DNA of 64,000 nt, from the NCBI GenBank assembly GCA_949752795.1, contig CATKHW010000285.1, positions 1,054,001 to 1,118,000 of the forward strand, read 5' to 3'. The notes under the pieces were generated by a model that ran no database searches, was not told the DNA's origin, and saw nothing but the letters and a program-made list of their open reading frames with translations. Shown here piece by piece: positions 52,770-63,432 of this stretch (position 1 is the stretch's first letter; the number at the start of each line of letters is the position of its first letter). The position numbers and the translations under genes were made by a program. Origin of the DNA: Hyperoodon ampullatus (taxonomy: Eukaryota > Chordata > Mammalia > Artiodactyla > Ziphiidae).

Positions 52770-54508
52770 TTGGCATTTTACATCCCGCCCATCAGCATAA
52801 CAAGGCTCCCTGTTCTCCAGGGCCTGTGTTGCCTTTCTGGTTTTTACACATTTTGTGGATGTCCCTTTTGGCAGGTGGGAAGTGATACTTCTCTGTAGTG
52901 CAGATTTGCATTGCCCGCTTGCTTGCTTGGCCAAAAAGGGCGTATGCGTTTTCTCCTGAATATATTCAGGAGAAAACGCATACACCCTTTTTGGCCAAGT
53001 GCATCATTGTCGAAGTTGTGCCCCTCTTCCTGTGCTTTAAAGCCAATTCCAACGTACCTCTTGAAATCTGTTTCCTGCTATTCTGCCTCGCTTTCAAGTC
53101 CGCCTCGTTGCCTTCCCTCAACATATTTTTGGACGATAGTTGTCCTTTATTACTTGGCCAGTTTGTGAATTGCTGTGCCCCTGAGCTCCATTTTTCAACT
53201 CGTTTTTGGTGAGCTGACCGCAAGTCCAAAATTTTGGTTCAGGACCTATGCTGGTTCCCGGTGGGTGGCTGAGACTTTGGTTAATTCTTCTTCCTGCCTG
53301 GAAATTACAGTGATATGTGCCCATTCAAATGCCTAACAGCTACTCTCTCATTGGTTCTCCCTCTTCCCTTTCATCCTCTGCCAAATTGGCAACCTGTGCG
53401 AACCAGGAGGTTAAAGTGGCTGTCTCTCCAAGCTGGGAGGTTGATAGTAAAGCAGATGGAAAGTCAAACCGGAGCACCGGGAGAGGGACTATTCGTTGAG
53501 TTTTAGAAACCTTTCGTATTCACAGTGTGTCCGTTCTCTAGGTTTCCCGTACATGTTATAGCTGTAGTAATATTCCCTTCAACCTGGAGAGTTGGGACCC
53601 ATGGAATTGCTGCCAGGCATTTGTGCTTTAAAGGGTCTGCGTTTGCTCACCCAATCTCACCAATCATCTTCGTCCCAAGTGTGCCTCCTTATGCCACATC
53701 CAGCTGTCATTGTAGATAGGGTCATTCCAGGTTTCATCAGAGACCCTGAAGGAATTGTAAAGAATTTCCCAGTTTTTTTGTTTTGTTTTTGAAATTCCTT
53801 TTTATAGTGGGTTTGAGCTGATTCTCGCTGCCATGTTTATGCCAGTCTAGACACACTTGATTCCCTTACGGAGACATATCAGTACATAGGTTTTAAGATT
53901 TTTACTAGTCAGATATACTCCTCTGCGGGAAATATGGGATTTTGAGTCCCTTTCACTGAGGAAGGTGTAGGTCTTGTCTATTCCATAGTTGGTTTTTGGA
54001 ACGGTACCTGTGCTTATATCAAACTCTGGTTTTATGCATCACCCCACCTCTCCTTCCCCCTTAAGCAGGCATAAGAGTGTTTTCTAAATGTGAGACACTG
54101 TTCTCTTTCCTAACTCAGTTCAAGGGTAGCCATGTTTACAGGATCTTCATAAGTGATATCTTATGATAAGTTTCTTTTTCTGTGTGACTTATTTCACTTA
54201 GAATCATCGTACCTGAATCCACCCATTTTGCTGCTACTGGTCTTATGACATTGATTTTATGGCTGAGGGTTATTCCATCGTACGTAAGTACTACAAATTT
54301 TTGAACCATTTTTATATTTCCTGGGATATTTAAGGTGTACCCAAGTTGAGGTCCTTGTAAGCAGTGCAGCCCTAAATTTTGGAGTGGCTCTGTCCTATTG
54401 ATTTTCGGTTTACCAAAGGTATATTCCCTAGACTGGAAGTGCCCTTGGCTCTGTAGCTCTGTTCTTTACTTGTTTTAGGGAACACAATGTACTCCTCCAG
54501 AGAGGCAG
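52770..54508. repeat. Satellite monomer 24 (A-type, 1,739 bp)
   Basis: A-type copy lacking the variant cluster found in monomers 23 and 25. Palindrome 52,926-52,999 has a single right-arm mismatch (catacaccc). Confidence 0.95.
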
Positions 54509-54851
54509 TTGGCAACTTACATCCCGCCCATCAGCATAACAAGACTCCCTGTTCTCCAGGGCCTGTCCTCCCTTTCTGGTTTTTACACATTTTGTGGATG
54601 TCCCTTTTGACCGGTGGGAAGTGATACTTCTTTTTGTGCAGATTTGCATTGCCCGCTTTCTTGCTTGGCCAAAAAGGGCGTATGCGTTTTCTCCTGAATA
54701 TATTCAGGACAAAACGCATACACACTTTTTGGCCAAGTGCATCATTGTCGAAGTTGTGCTCCTCTTCCTGTGCTTTAAAGCCGATGCCAACGTACCTCTT
54801 GAAATCTGTTTCTTCCTATTCTGCCTTCTTTCAAGTCCGGTTCTTATTCCT

Positions 54852-54858
54852 CCCTCAA

Positions 54859-54867
<9 letters not shown>
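54852..54867. repeat. SINE target-site duplication, left copy
   Basis: ccctcaacaggttttt, repeated exactly at 55,094-55,109. Its right end merges with the poly(T) run, so the exact length is uncertain by a few bases. The unduplicated site is ccctcaacagattttt in other monomers. Confidence 0.92.
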
Positions 54868-54907
<40 letters not shown>

Positions 54908-55028
54908 AGGTGGGCCTCTCACTGATGTGGCCTCTCCCCTTGCGGAGCACAGGCTCCGGACACGCAGGCTCAGTGGCCATGGCTCACGGGCCTAGCCGCT
55001 CTGCGGCATGTGGGATCTTCCCAGACCG

Positions 55029-55039
55029 GGGCACGAACC
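55029..55039 (-). promoter_or_regulatory. SINE RNA polymerase III B box
   Basis: Minus strand ggttcgtgccc, close to the B-box consensus GGTTCGANTCC with differences near the 3' end. Lies 32 bp downstream of the A box, within the normal tRNA-promoter range. Confidence 0.75.
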
Positions 55040-55071
55040 CGTGTCCCCTGCATCGGCAGGCGGACTCTCAA

Positions 55072-55082
55072 CCACTGCGCCA
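55072..55082 (-). promoter_or_regulatory. SINE RNA polymerase III A box
   Basis: Minus strand tggcgcagtgg, fitting the A-box consensus TRGYNNARNGG. It is close to the 5' end of the SINE, as expected for an internal tRNA-type promoter. Confidence 0.8.
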
Positions 55083-55093
55083 CCAGGGAAGCC

Positions 55094-55109
55094 CCCTCAA
55101 CAGGTTTTT
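55094..55109. repeat. SINE target-site duplication, right copy
   Basis: Exact repeat of 54,852-54,867, directly abutting the SINE 5' end, after which monomer sequence resumes (gaacgatagttgtcc). Confidence 0.92.
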
Positions 55110-56486
55110 GAACGATAGTTGTCCTTTATTACTCGGCCAGTTTGTGAATTGCTGTGCCCCTGAGCTACATTTTTCAAGTCTTTTTTGTGAGCTGACTGCA
55201 AGTCCAAAATTTTGGCTCAGAACCTATACTTGTTCCCGGTGGCTGGTTGAGACTTTGGTTATTTCTTCTTCCTGCTAGGAAATTAGAGTGACATGTGCCC
55301 GTCCAAATGCCTAACAGCTACTCTCTCATTGGTTCTCCCTCTTCCCTTTCACCCTCTGCCAAATTGGTAACCTGTGCGATCCAGGAGGTTAAAGGGGCTG
55401 TCTCTCGAAGTTGGGAGATTGATAGCAAAGCAGGTGGAAAGTGAAACCGGAGCCCCAGGATAGGCACAATTCGTTGAGGTTTAGAAAATTTTCGTATTCA
55501 CAGTGTGTCCGTACTCTAGGTTTCCCGTACATGTCATAGCTGTAGTAATATTCCCTTCAACCTGGAGAGTTGGGACCCATGGAATGGGTGCCATGCATTA
55601 TTGCTTTATAGGGCCTGCATTTGCTCACCCAATCTCACCAATCCTCTCAGTCCAAAGTGTCCAGCCTTATGCAACATCCAGCTGTCATTGTACATAGGGT
55701 CATTCCGGGTTTCATCAGAGACCCTGAAGGAATTGTAAAGAATTTCCCAGTTTTTTTGTTTTGTTTTTGAAATTCCTTTTTATAGTGGGTTTGAGCTGAT
55801 TCTCGCTGCCATGTTTATGCCATTCTAGACACACTTGATTCCCTTATGGAAACATATCAATACATAGGTTTTAAGATTCTTACTAGTCAGATATATTCCT
55901 GTGCAGGAAATAAGGGGTTTTGAGACCGTTTCACTGAAGTAAGTGTAGGTCTTCTCTATTCCATAGTTGGTTTTTGGAACGGTACCTGTGCTTATATCAA
56001 ACTCTGGGTTTATGCATCACCCCACTTCTCCTTCGCCCATAAGCAGGCATAAGAGTGTTTTCTAAATGTGAGACTCTGTTCTCTTTCCTAACTCAGTTCA
56101 AGTGTAGCCATGTTTACAGGATCTTCATGAGTGATATCTTATGATCAGTTTCTTTTTCTGTGTGACTTATTTAACTAAGAATCATCGTACCTGAATCCAC
56201 TCACTTTGCTGCTACTGGTCTTATGACATTTTTTTAATGGCTGAGGGATATTCCATCGTACATAAGGACCACAATTTTTTGAACAATTTTTATATTTCCT
56301 GGGATATTTAAGGTGTACCCAAGTTGAGGTCCTTGTAAGCAGTGCAGCCCTAAATTTTGGGGTGGCTCTGTCTTATTGATTTTCAGTTTTCCCAAGGTAT
56401 ATTCCCTAGACTGGAAGTGCCCTTGGCTCTGTAGCTCTGTTCTTTACTTGTTTTAGGGAACACAATGCACTCCTCCAGAGAGGCAG

Positions 56487-58220
56487 TTGGCATTTTACAT
56501 CCCGCCCATCTGCATAACAAGGCTCCCTGTTCTCCAGGGCCTGTCTTGCCTTTCTGGTTTTTACACATTTTGTGGATGTCCCTTTTGACAGGTGGGAAGT
56601 GATACTTCTCTGTAGTGCAGATTTTCATTGCCCGCTTGCTTGCTTGGCCAAAATGGGCGTATGCATTTTCTCCTGAATATATTCAGGAGAAAACGCATAC
56701 GCCCTTTTTGTCCAAGTGCATCATTGTCGAAGTTGTGCCCCTCTTCCTGTGCTTTAAAGGCGATTCCAACGTACCTCTTGAAATCTGTTTCCTGCTATTC
56801 TGCCTGCCTTTCAAATCCGCCTCGTTTCCTTCCCTCAACAGATTTTTGGACGAGAGTTGTCCTTTATTACTCTGCCAGTTTTTGAATTGCTGTGCCCCTG
56901 ATCTCCATTTTTCAACTCGTTTTTTGTGAGCTGCACGCAAGTCCAAAATTTTGGTTCAGGACCTATACTGGTTCCCGGTGGGTGGCTGAGACTTTTGTTA
57001 ATTCTTCCTCCTGCAGGGAAATTAGAGTGACATGTGCCCGTCCAAATGCCTAACAGCTACTCTCTCATTGGTTCTCCCTCTTCCCTTTCATCCTCTGCCA
57101 AATTGGCAACCTGTGCGAACCAGGAGGTTAAAGGGGCTGTCTCTTCAAGTTGGGAGACTGATAATAAAGCAGTTGGAAAGTCAAACCAGTGCACCAGGAG
57201 AGGGACTATTCTTTGAGTTTTAGAAACCATTTGTATACACAGTGTGTCCGTTCTCTAGGTTTCCCGTACATGTTATAGCTGTAGTAATAGTTCCTTCAAC
57301 CTGGAGAGTTGGGACCCATGGAATGGGTGCCATGCATTATTGCTTTAAAGGGTCTGCATTTGCTCACCCAATCTCACCAATCCTCTCAGTCCCAAGTGTC
57401 CAGCCTTATGCCTCATCCAGCTGTCGTTGTTGATAGGGTCATTCCAGGTTTCATCCGAGACCCTGAAGGAATTGTAAAGAATTTCCCTGTTTTTTGTTTT
57501 GTTTTTGAATTTCCTTTTCTAGTGGGTTTGAGCTGATTCTCGCTGCCATGTTTATGCCAGTCTAGACACACTTGATTCCCTTACGGAGACATATCAATAC
57601 ATAGGTTTTAAGATTCTTACTATTAAGATATATTCCTCTGTGGGAAATATGGGTTTTGAGTCCCGTTCACAGAGGAAGTAGTAGGTCTTGTCTATTCTGT
57701 ATTTGGATTATGGAACCGTACCTGTGCTAATATCAAACTCTGGTTTTATTCATCACCCCACCTCTGCTTTCCCCTTAAGCATGCATAAGAGTGTTTTCTA
57801 AATATGAGACTCTGTTCCCTTTCCTAATTTATTCCATGTGTAGCCATGTTTATATACCCTTCATAAGTGATATCTTATGATATGTTTCTTTTTCTGTGTG
57901 ATTTTTTCAGTTAGAATCATCGTACATGAATCCCGTCATTATGCTGCTACTGGCCTTATGACATTGACTTCATGGCTGAGGGATATTCCATCATACGTAT
58001 GTACCACAATTTCTTTACCATTTTTGTCTTTCCTGGGATATATAAGGTGTCCCGAAGTCGAGGTTCTTGTAAGCCGTGCTGCCATAAATTTTGGGGTGGC
58101 TGTGTCTTATTGATTTTAAATTTTCCCAAGGTATATTCCCGTGACTGGAAGTGCCTTAGGTTGTGAAGCACTGTTGTTTACTTCTTTTTGGGAACACAAT
58201 GCACTCCTCCAGAGTGGCTG
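56487..58220. repeat. Satellite monomer 26 (A-to-B transition, 1,734 bp)
   Basis: Copy of monomer 15: the same A-to-B switch occurs between about 57,480 and 57,660. Palindrome 56,643-56,716 has a few arm changes (ccaaaatggg, tgcatttt, ttgtccaag). Confidence 0.93.
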
Positions 58221-58377
58221 TTGGCAATTTACATCCCACCCATCCCCATAACAAGGCTCCCTCTTCTCGAGATCCTGTCTTGTCTTTCTTGTTTTTACAC
58301 ATTTTACGGATGTCCCTTTTGACCGGTTGGAAGTGATACTTCTTTGTAGTGCAGATTTGCATTGTGCGGTTGCTTGG
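57488..58377 (-). pseudogene. LINE-1 3'-end-derived segment, B-type, best-preserved ORF2 motif
   Basis: The minus-strand frame at 57,956-58,171 contains KLWYIRMMEYPSAMK, strongly resembling the conserved 'WYIYTMEYYSAIK' motif near the C-terminus of L1 ORF2p. The A-type equivalent (VVLTYDGISLSHEIN) has drifted and changed frame. A second minus frame (58,156-58,362) reads GALLWGWVGCKL. The two frames are not continuous. This is the clearest evidence that the satellite comes from an L1. Confidence 0.87.
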
Positions 58378-59958
58378 TTGGCCAAAATGGGCGTATGCGT
58401 TTTCTCCTGAATATATTCAGGAGAAAACGCATGTGCCCTTTATGGACAATTCCATAATTGTCGAAGTTGTGATGCTTTTCCTTTGTTTAAAGGCGATTCC
58501 AATGTACTTCTGGAAATCTGTTTCATGCACGTCTGCCTCATTTTCAAGTCCGCCTCTTGGCTTTCTCTCAACAGATTTTTGAAAGAGAGTAGTCCTTTAT
58601 AACACTGCAAGTTAGTGAATTGCTGTGCCCCTGAGCTCCATTTTTCAACTCGCGTTTTTGTGAGCTGACTGCCAATCCACAATTTTGCTTCAGGACCTAT
58701 ACTAGTTCCATTGGGGGGGCTGGCTCAGAGTTTGTTAATTCTTCTTCGTGACGGGAATTTAGAGTGACATGTGGCCATCCAAATGCCTACAGCTACTCTC
58801 TAATTGTTTCTCCCTCTTCCCTTATATCTTCTGCACAACGTGCCAACTGTGCGAACCAGGAGGTTAAAGGTGCTGACTCTCCAATTTGGGAGATTGATAC
58901 TAAAGCAGTTGGAATGTCAAACTGGTGCACAAGGAGAGAAAAAAATTAGTAGAGTTTTAGAAACCTTTCACCAATAGATGGTGTCCATTCTCTAGGTTTC
59001 CCATACATGTTATAAATGTAGTGATATTCCTTTCTACCTGGAGAGTTGGGAACCATGGAATTGGTGCCAGGTATTATTGCTTTAAACGGTCTGCATTTTC
59101 TCACCCAATCTCACCAATCCTCTCAGTCCCAAGTGACCAGCCTTATGCCACATCCAGCTGTCATTGTAGATAGGGTCATTCTAAGTTTCATCAGAACCCC
59201 TGAAGGTATTGTGTAAGAATTTCACTGTTTATTTGTTTTGTTTTGAAATTCATTTTTATAGTGGGTTTGAGCTGATTCTCACTGCCGTGTTTATGTTGTT
59301 CTAGACACACTTGGTTACCTTATGGAGACATATCAATACATAGGTTTTAAGATTCTTACTAGTCAGATATACTACTCTGTGGGGAATAGGGGTGTTGAGC
59401 CCCATTCAGTGAGGAAAGAGTAGGTCTTGTCTATTCTGTATTTGGATTATGCAACCGTACTTGTGCTAATATCAAACTCTGGTTTTATGCATCACCCCAC
59501 CTCTCCTTTCCTCTTGAGCAGGCATAAGAGTGTTTTCTAAATGTGAGACTCTTCTCTTTCCTAATTCAGTTCATGTGTAGCCATGTTTACAAGACCTTCA
59601 TAAGTGATATCTTATGATAAGTTTCTTTTTCTGTGTGACTTATTTCAGTTAGTATCATCGTACATGAATCCACTCATTATGCTGCTACTGGCCTCATGAC
59701 ATTGATTTCATGGCTGAGGGATATTCCATCGTACGTATGTACCACAATTTCTTTACTATTTTGGTCTTTCCTGGGATATTTAAGGTGTCCCGAAGTCGAG
59801 GTTCTTGTAAGCAGTGCTGCCCTATATTTTGGGTTGGCTGTGTCTTATTGATTTTCAATTTTCCCAAGGTATATTCCCATGACTGGAAGTGCCTTAGGTT
59901 GTGAAGCTCTGTTGTTTAATTCTTTTAGGGAACACAATGCACTCCTCCAGAGTGGCTG
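58221..59958. repeat. Satellite monomer 27 (B-type, 1,738 bp)
   Basis: Counterpart of monomer 16 at an offset of 32,139 bp, sharing gcttgagcagg-like cctcttgagcagg, gagccccattcag and tgcaaccgtac. Palindrome 58,378-58,449 with intact inner arms. Confidence 0.94.
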
Positions 59959-60114
59959 TTGGCAATCTGCATCCCACCCATCAGCATAACAAGGCTCCCT
60001 GTTCTCCAGAGCCCCTCTTGCCTTTCTGGGTTTACACATTTTACGGATATCCCTTTTGACTGGTGGGAAGTGATACTTCGTTGTAGTGCAGATTTGCATT
60101 GTGCGGTTGCTTGG
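59226..60114 (-). pseudogene. LINE-1 3'-end-derived segment, B-type, copy 4
   Basis: Minus-strand L1-like stretch across monomers 27/28, the partner of 27,090-27,976. A minus frame at 59,845-60,099 runs through KALPVMGIYLGKI, again retaining the GIY motif that A-type copies lose by a stop. Confidence 0.8.
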
Positions 60115-61695
60115 TTGGCCAAAATGGGTGTATGCGTTTTCTCCTGAATATATTCAGGAGAAAACACATGCGCCCTTTATGGACAATTCCATAATTGTCG
60201 AAGTTGTGATGCTTTTCCTGTGTTTAAAGGCGATTCCAACGTACCTCTTGAAATCTGTTTCCTGCTATTCTGCCTCGCTTTCAAGTCCGCCTCGTTGCCT
60301 TCCCACAACAGATTTTTGGACGATAGTTGTCCTTTATTACTCAGCAAGTTTGTGAATTGCTGTGCCCATGAGCTCCATTTTTCAACTCGTTTTTGGTGAG
60401 CTGACCGCATGTCCAAAATTTTGGTTCAGGACCTATGCTGGTTCCCGGGGGGTGGCTGAGACTTTGGTTAATTCTTCTTCCTGCCGGGAAATTACAGTGA
60501 TATGTGCCCATCCAAATGCCTAACAGCTACTCTCTCATTGGTTCTCCCTCTTCCCTTTCATCCTCTGACAAATTGGCAACCTGTGCGAACCAGGAGGTTA
60601 AAGGGGCTGTCTCTCCAAGTTGGAAGGTTGATAGTAAATCAGATGGAAAGTCAAACCGGAGCACCTAGAGAGGGACTATTCGTTGAGTTTTAGAAACCTT
60701 TCGTATTCACAGTGTGTCCGTTCTCTAGGTTTCCCGTACATGTTATAGCTGTAGTAATATTCCCTTCAACCTGGAGAGTTGGGACCCATGGAATGGGTGC
60801 CATGCATTATTGCTTTAAAGGGTCTGCATTTGCTCACCCAATCTCACCAATCCTCTCAGTCCCAAGTGTCCAGCCTTATGTCACATCCAGCTGTCGTTGT
60901 AGATAGGGTCATTCCAGGTTTCATCAGAGACCCTGAAGGAATTGTAAAGAATTTCCCAGTTTTTTTGTTTTGTTTTTGAAATTCCTTTTTATAATGGGTT
61001 TGAGCTGATTCTCGCTGCCATGTTTATGTCAGTCTAGACACACTTGATTCCCTTACGGAGACATATCAATACATATGTTTTAAGATTCTTACTAGTCAGA
61101 TATATTCCTCTGTGGGAAATATGGGGTTTTGAGTCCCTTTCACTGAGGAAGGTGTAGGTCTTGTCTATTCCATAGTTGGTTTTTGGAACGCTACCTGTCC
61201 TAATATCAAATTCTGGTTTTATGCATCACCCCACCTCTCCTTCCCCCTTAAGCAGGCATAAGAGTGTTTTCTAAATGTGAGACACTGTTCTCTTTCCTAA
61301 CTCAGTTCAAGTGTAGCCATGTTTACAGGATCTTCATAAGTGATATCTTATGATAAGTTTCTTTTTCTCTGTGACTTATTTCACTTAGAATCATCGTACC
61401 TGAATCCACCCATTTTGCTGCTACTGCTCTTATGACATTGATTTCATGGCTGAGTGATATTCCATCGTACGTAAGTACCACAAATTTTTGAACCATTTTT
61501 ATATTTCCTGGGATATTTAAGGTGTACTCAAGTTGAGGTCCTTGTAAGCAGTGCAGCCCTAAATTTTGGGGTGGCTCTGTCTTATTGATTTTCAGTTTTC
61601 CCAAGGTATATTCCCTAGACTGGAAGTGCCTTTGGCTTTGTAGCTCTGTTGTTTACTTGTTTTAGGGAACACAATGCACTCCTCCAGAGAGGCAG
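59959..61695. repeat. Satellite monomer 28 (B/A chimera, 1,737 bp)
   Basis: B-type until gtgtttaaaggcgattccaa (60,239), then purely A-type (cgtacctcttgaaatctg). The palindrome at 60,115-60,186 is B-type. Its A-type part shares private variants with monomer 30: cccacaacag, ctcagcaag, gtgcccatgag and cccggggggtgg, exactly two monomers apart (3,476 bp). Confidence 0.94.
60228..60239. other. B-to-A switch point within a monomer
   Basis: The last B marker (gtgtttaaagg, without the C of the A-type gtgctttaaagg) and the first A marker (cgtacctcttg instead of tgtacttctgg) bracket the shared word ggcgattccaa. An exchange or conversion in this 11-bp identity made the chimera. Confidence 0.85.
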
Positions 61696-63432
61696 TTTTC
61701 AATTTATATCCCGCCCATCAGCATAACAAGGCTCCCTGTTCTCCATGGCCTGTCTTGCCTTTCTGGTTTTTACACATTTTGTGGATGTCCCTTTTGACCA
61801 GTGGGAAGTGATACTTCTTTGCAGTGCAGATTTGCATTGCCCGCTTGCTTGCTTGGCCAAAAAGGGCGTATGCGTTTTCTCCTGAATATATTCAGGAGAA
61901 AACGAATACGCCCTTTTTGTCCAAGTGCATCATTGTCGAAGTTGTGCCCCTCTTCCTGTGCTTTAAAGGCGATTCCAACGAACCTCTTGAAATCTGTTTA
62001 ATGCAATTCAGCCTCGCATTCAAGTCCACCTCGTTGCCTTCCCTTAACTGATTTTTGGACGATATTGTCCTTTATTAGTCTGCCAGTTTGTGAATTGCTG
62101 TGCCCTTGAGCTCATTTTTCAACTCGTTTTTTGTGAGCTGACCGCAAGTCCAAAATTTTGGTTCAGGACCTATGCTGGTTCCCGGTGGTGGGCTGAGAAT
62201 TTGATTAATTCTTCTTCCTGCCGGGAAGTTAGAGTGATATGTGCCCGTCCAAATGCCTAACAGCTACTCTCTCATTGGTTCTCCCTCTTCCCTTTCATCC
62301 TCTGCCAAAATGGCAACCTGTGCGAACCAGGAGGTTAAAGGGGCTGTCTCTCCAAGTTGGGAGATTGATAGTAAAGCAGATGGAACGTCAAACCGGAGCA
62401 CCAGGAGAGGGACTATTCGTTGAGTTTTAGAAACCTTTCGTATTCACAGTGTGTCCGTTCTCTAGGCTTCCCGTACATGTTATAACTGTAGTAATATTCC
62501 CTTCAACCTGGAGAGTTGGGACCCATGGATTGGGTGCCATGCATTATTGCTTTAAAGGGTCTGCATTTGCTCACCCAATCTCACCAATCCTGTCAGTCCC
62601 AAGTGTCCAGCCTTATGACACATACAGCTGTCGTTGTAGATAGGGTCATTCCAGGTTTCATCAGAGACCCTGAAGGAATTGTAAAGAATTTCCCAGTTTT
62701 TTTGTTTTGTTTTTGAAATTCCTTTTTATAGTGGGTTTTAGCTGATTCTCGCTTCTATGTTTATGCCAGTCTAGACACACTTGATTCCCTTACGGAGACA
62801 TATCAATACATAGGTTTTAGGATTCTTACTACTCAGATATATTCCTCTGCGGGAAATATGGGGTTTTGAGTCCCTTTCACTGAGGAAGGTGTAGGTCTTG
62901 GCTATTCCATAGTTGGTTTTTGGAACGGTACCTGTGCTTATATCAAACTCTGGTTTTATGCATCACCCCACCTCTTCTTCCCCCTTAAGCAGGCATAAGA
63001 GTGTTTTCTAAATGTGAGACACTGTTCTCTTTCCTAAATCAGTTCAAGTGTAGCCACGTTTACACGATCTTCATAAGTGATATCTTATGATAAGTTTCTT
63101 TTTCTGTGTGACTTATTTCACTTAGAATCATCGTACCTGAATCCACCCATTTTGCTGCTACTGGTCTTATGACATTGATTTCATGGCTGAGGGATATTCC
63201 ATCGTACGTAAGTACCACAAATTTTTGAACCATTTTTAGATTTCCTGGGATATTTAAGGTGTACCCAAGTTGAGGTCCTTGTAAGCAGTGCAGCCCTAAG
63301 ATTTTGGGTGGCTCTGTCTTATTGATTTTCAGTTTTCCCAAGGTATATTCCCTAGACTGGAAGTGCCCTTGGCTCTGTAGCTCTGTTCTTTACTTGTTTT
63401 AGGGAACACAATATACTCCTCCAGAGAGGCAG
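61696..63432. repeat. Satellite monomer 29 (A-type, 1,737 bp)
   Basis: A-type copy with a few short deletions (gacgatattgtcc near 62,058, gagctcatttttc near 62,108). Palindrome 61,852-61,925 with two right-side changes (cgaatacg, ttgtcc). Confidence 0.95.

Larger units (their letters stand above)
54868..55093 (-). mobile_element. tRNA-derived SINE, CHR family (CHR-2-like), full length
   Basis: On the minus strand the element starts ggcttccctggtggcgcag, continues with a tRNA-like promoter head, a family-specific body (gtgagccatggcc, gtccggagcctgtgctccgc) and ends in a poly(A) tail. The tail and adjoining target T's make an uninterrupted run of 40 T on the plus strand (54,863-54,902). I recognise this as the CHR SINE family of cetaceans, hippos and ruminants, derived from a tRNA (reported as tRNA-Glu). 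The intact target duplications and long pure tail indicate a fairly recent insertion by L1-type target-primed reverse transcription. It does not encode a protein. The subfamily name is from memory. Confidence 0.95.
54509..56486. repeat. Satellite monomer 25 (A-type, interrupted by a SINE, 1,978 bp)
   Basis: Monomer of about 1,736 bp split by a ~242-bp SINE insertion including the target duplication. Palindrome at 54,664-54,737, right side altered (caggac, cacacttt). The second half is the sister of monomer 23, which lacks the SINE, so the insertion happened after the duplication that made the pair. Confidence 0.95.

Noticed and set aside
55029..55082. Functional tRNA gene
   Set aside because: The tRNA-like head belongs to a SINE with family-specific body, poly(A) tail and target duplications.
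57877..58113. Membrane-like small protein starting MICFFFCVIFSVRIIVHESRHYAATG
   Set aside because: It is the plus-strand shadow of the L1 ORF2-like segment, which reads as recognisable L1 protein motifs on the opposite strand.
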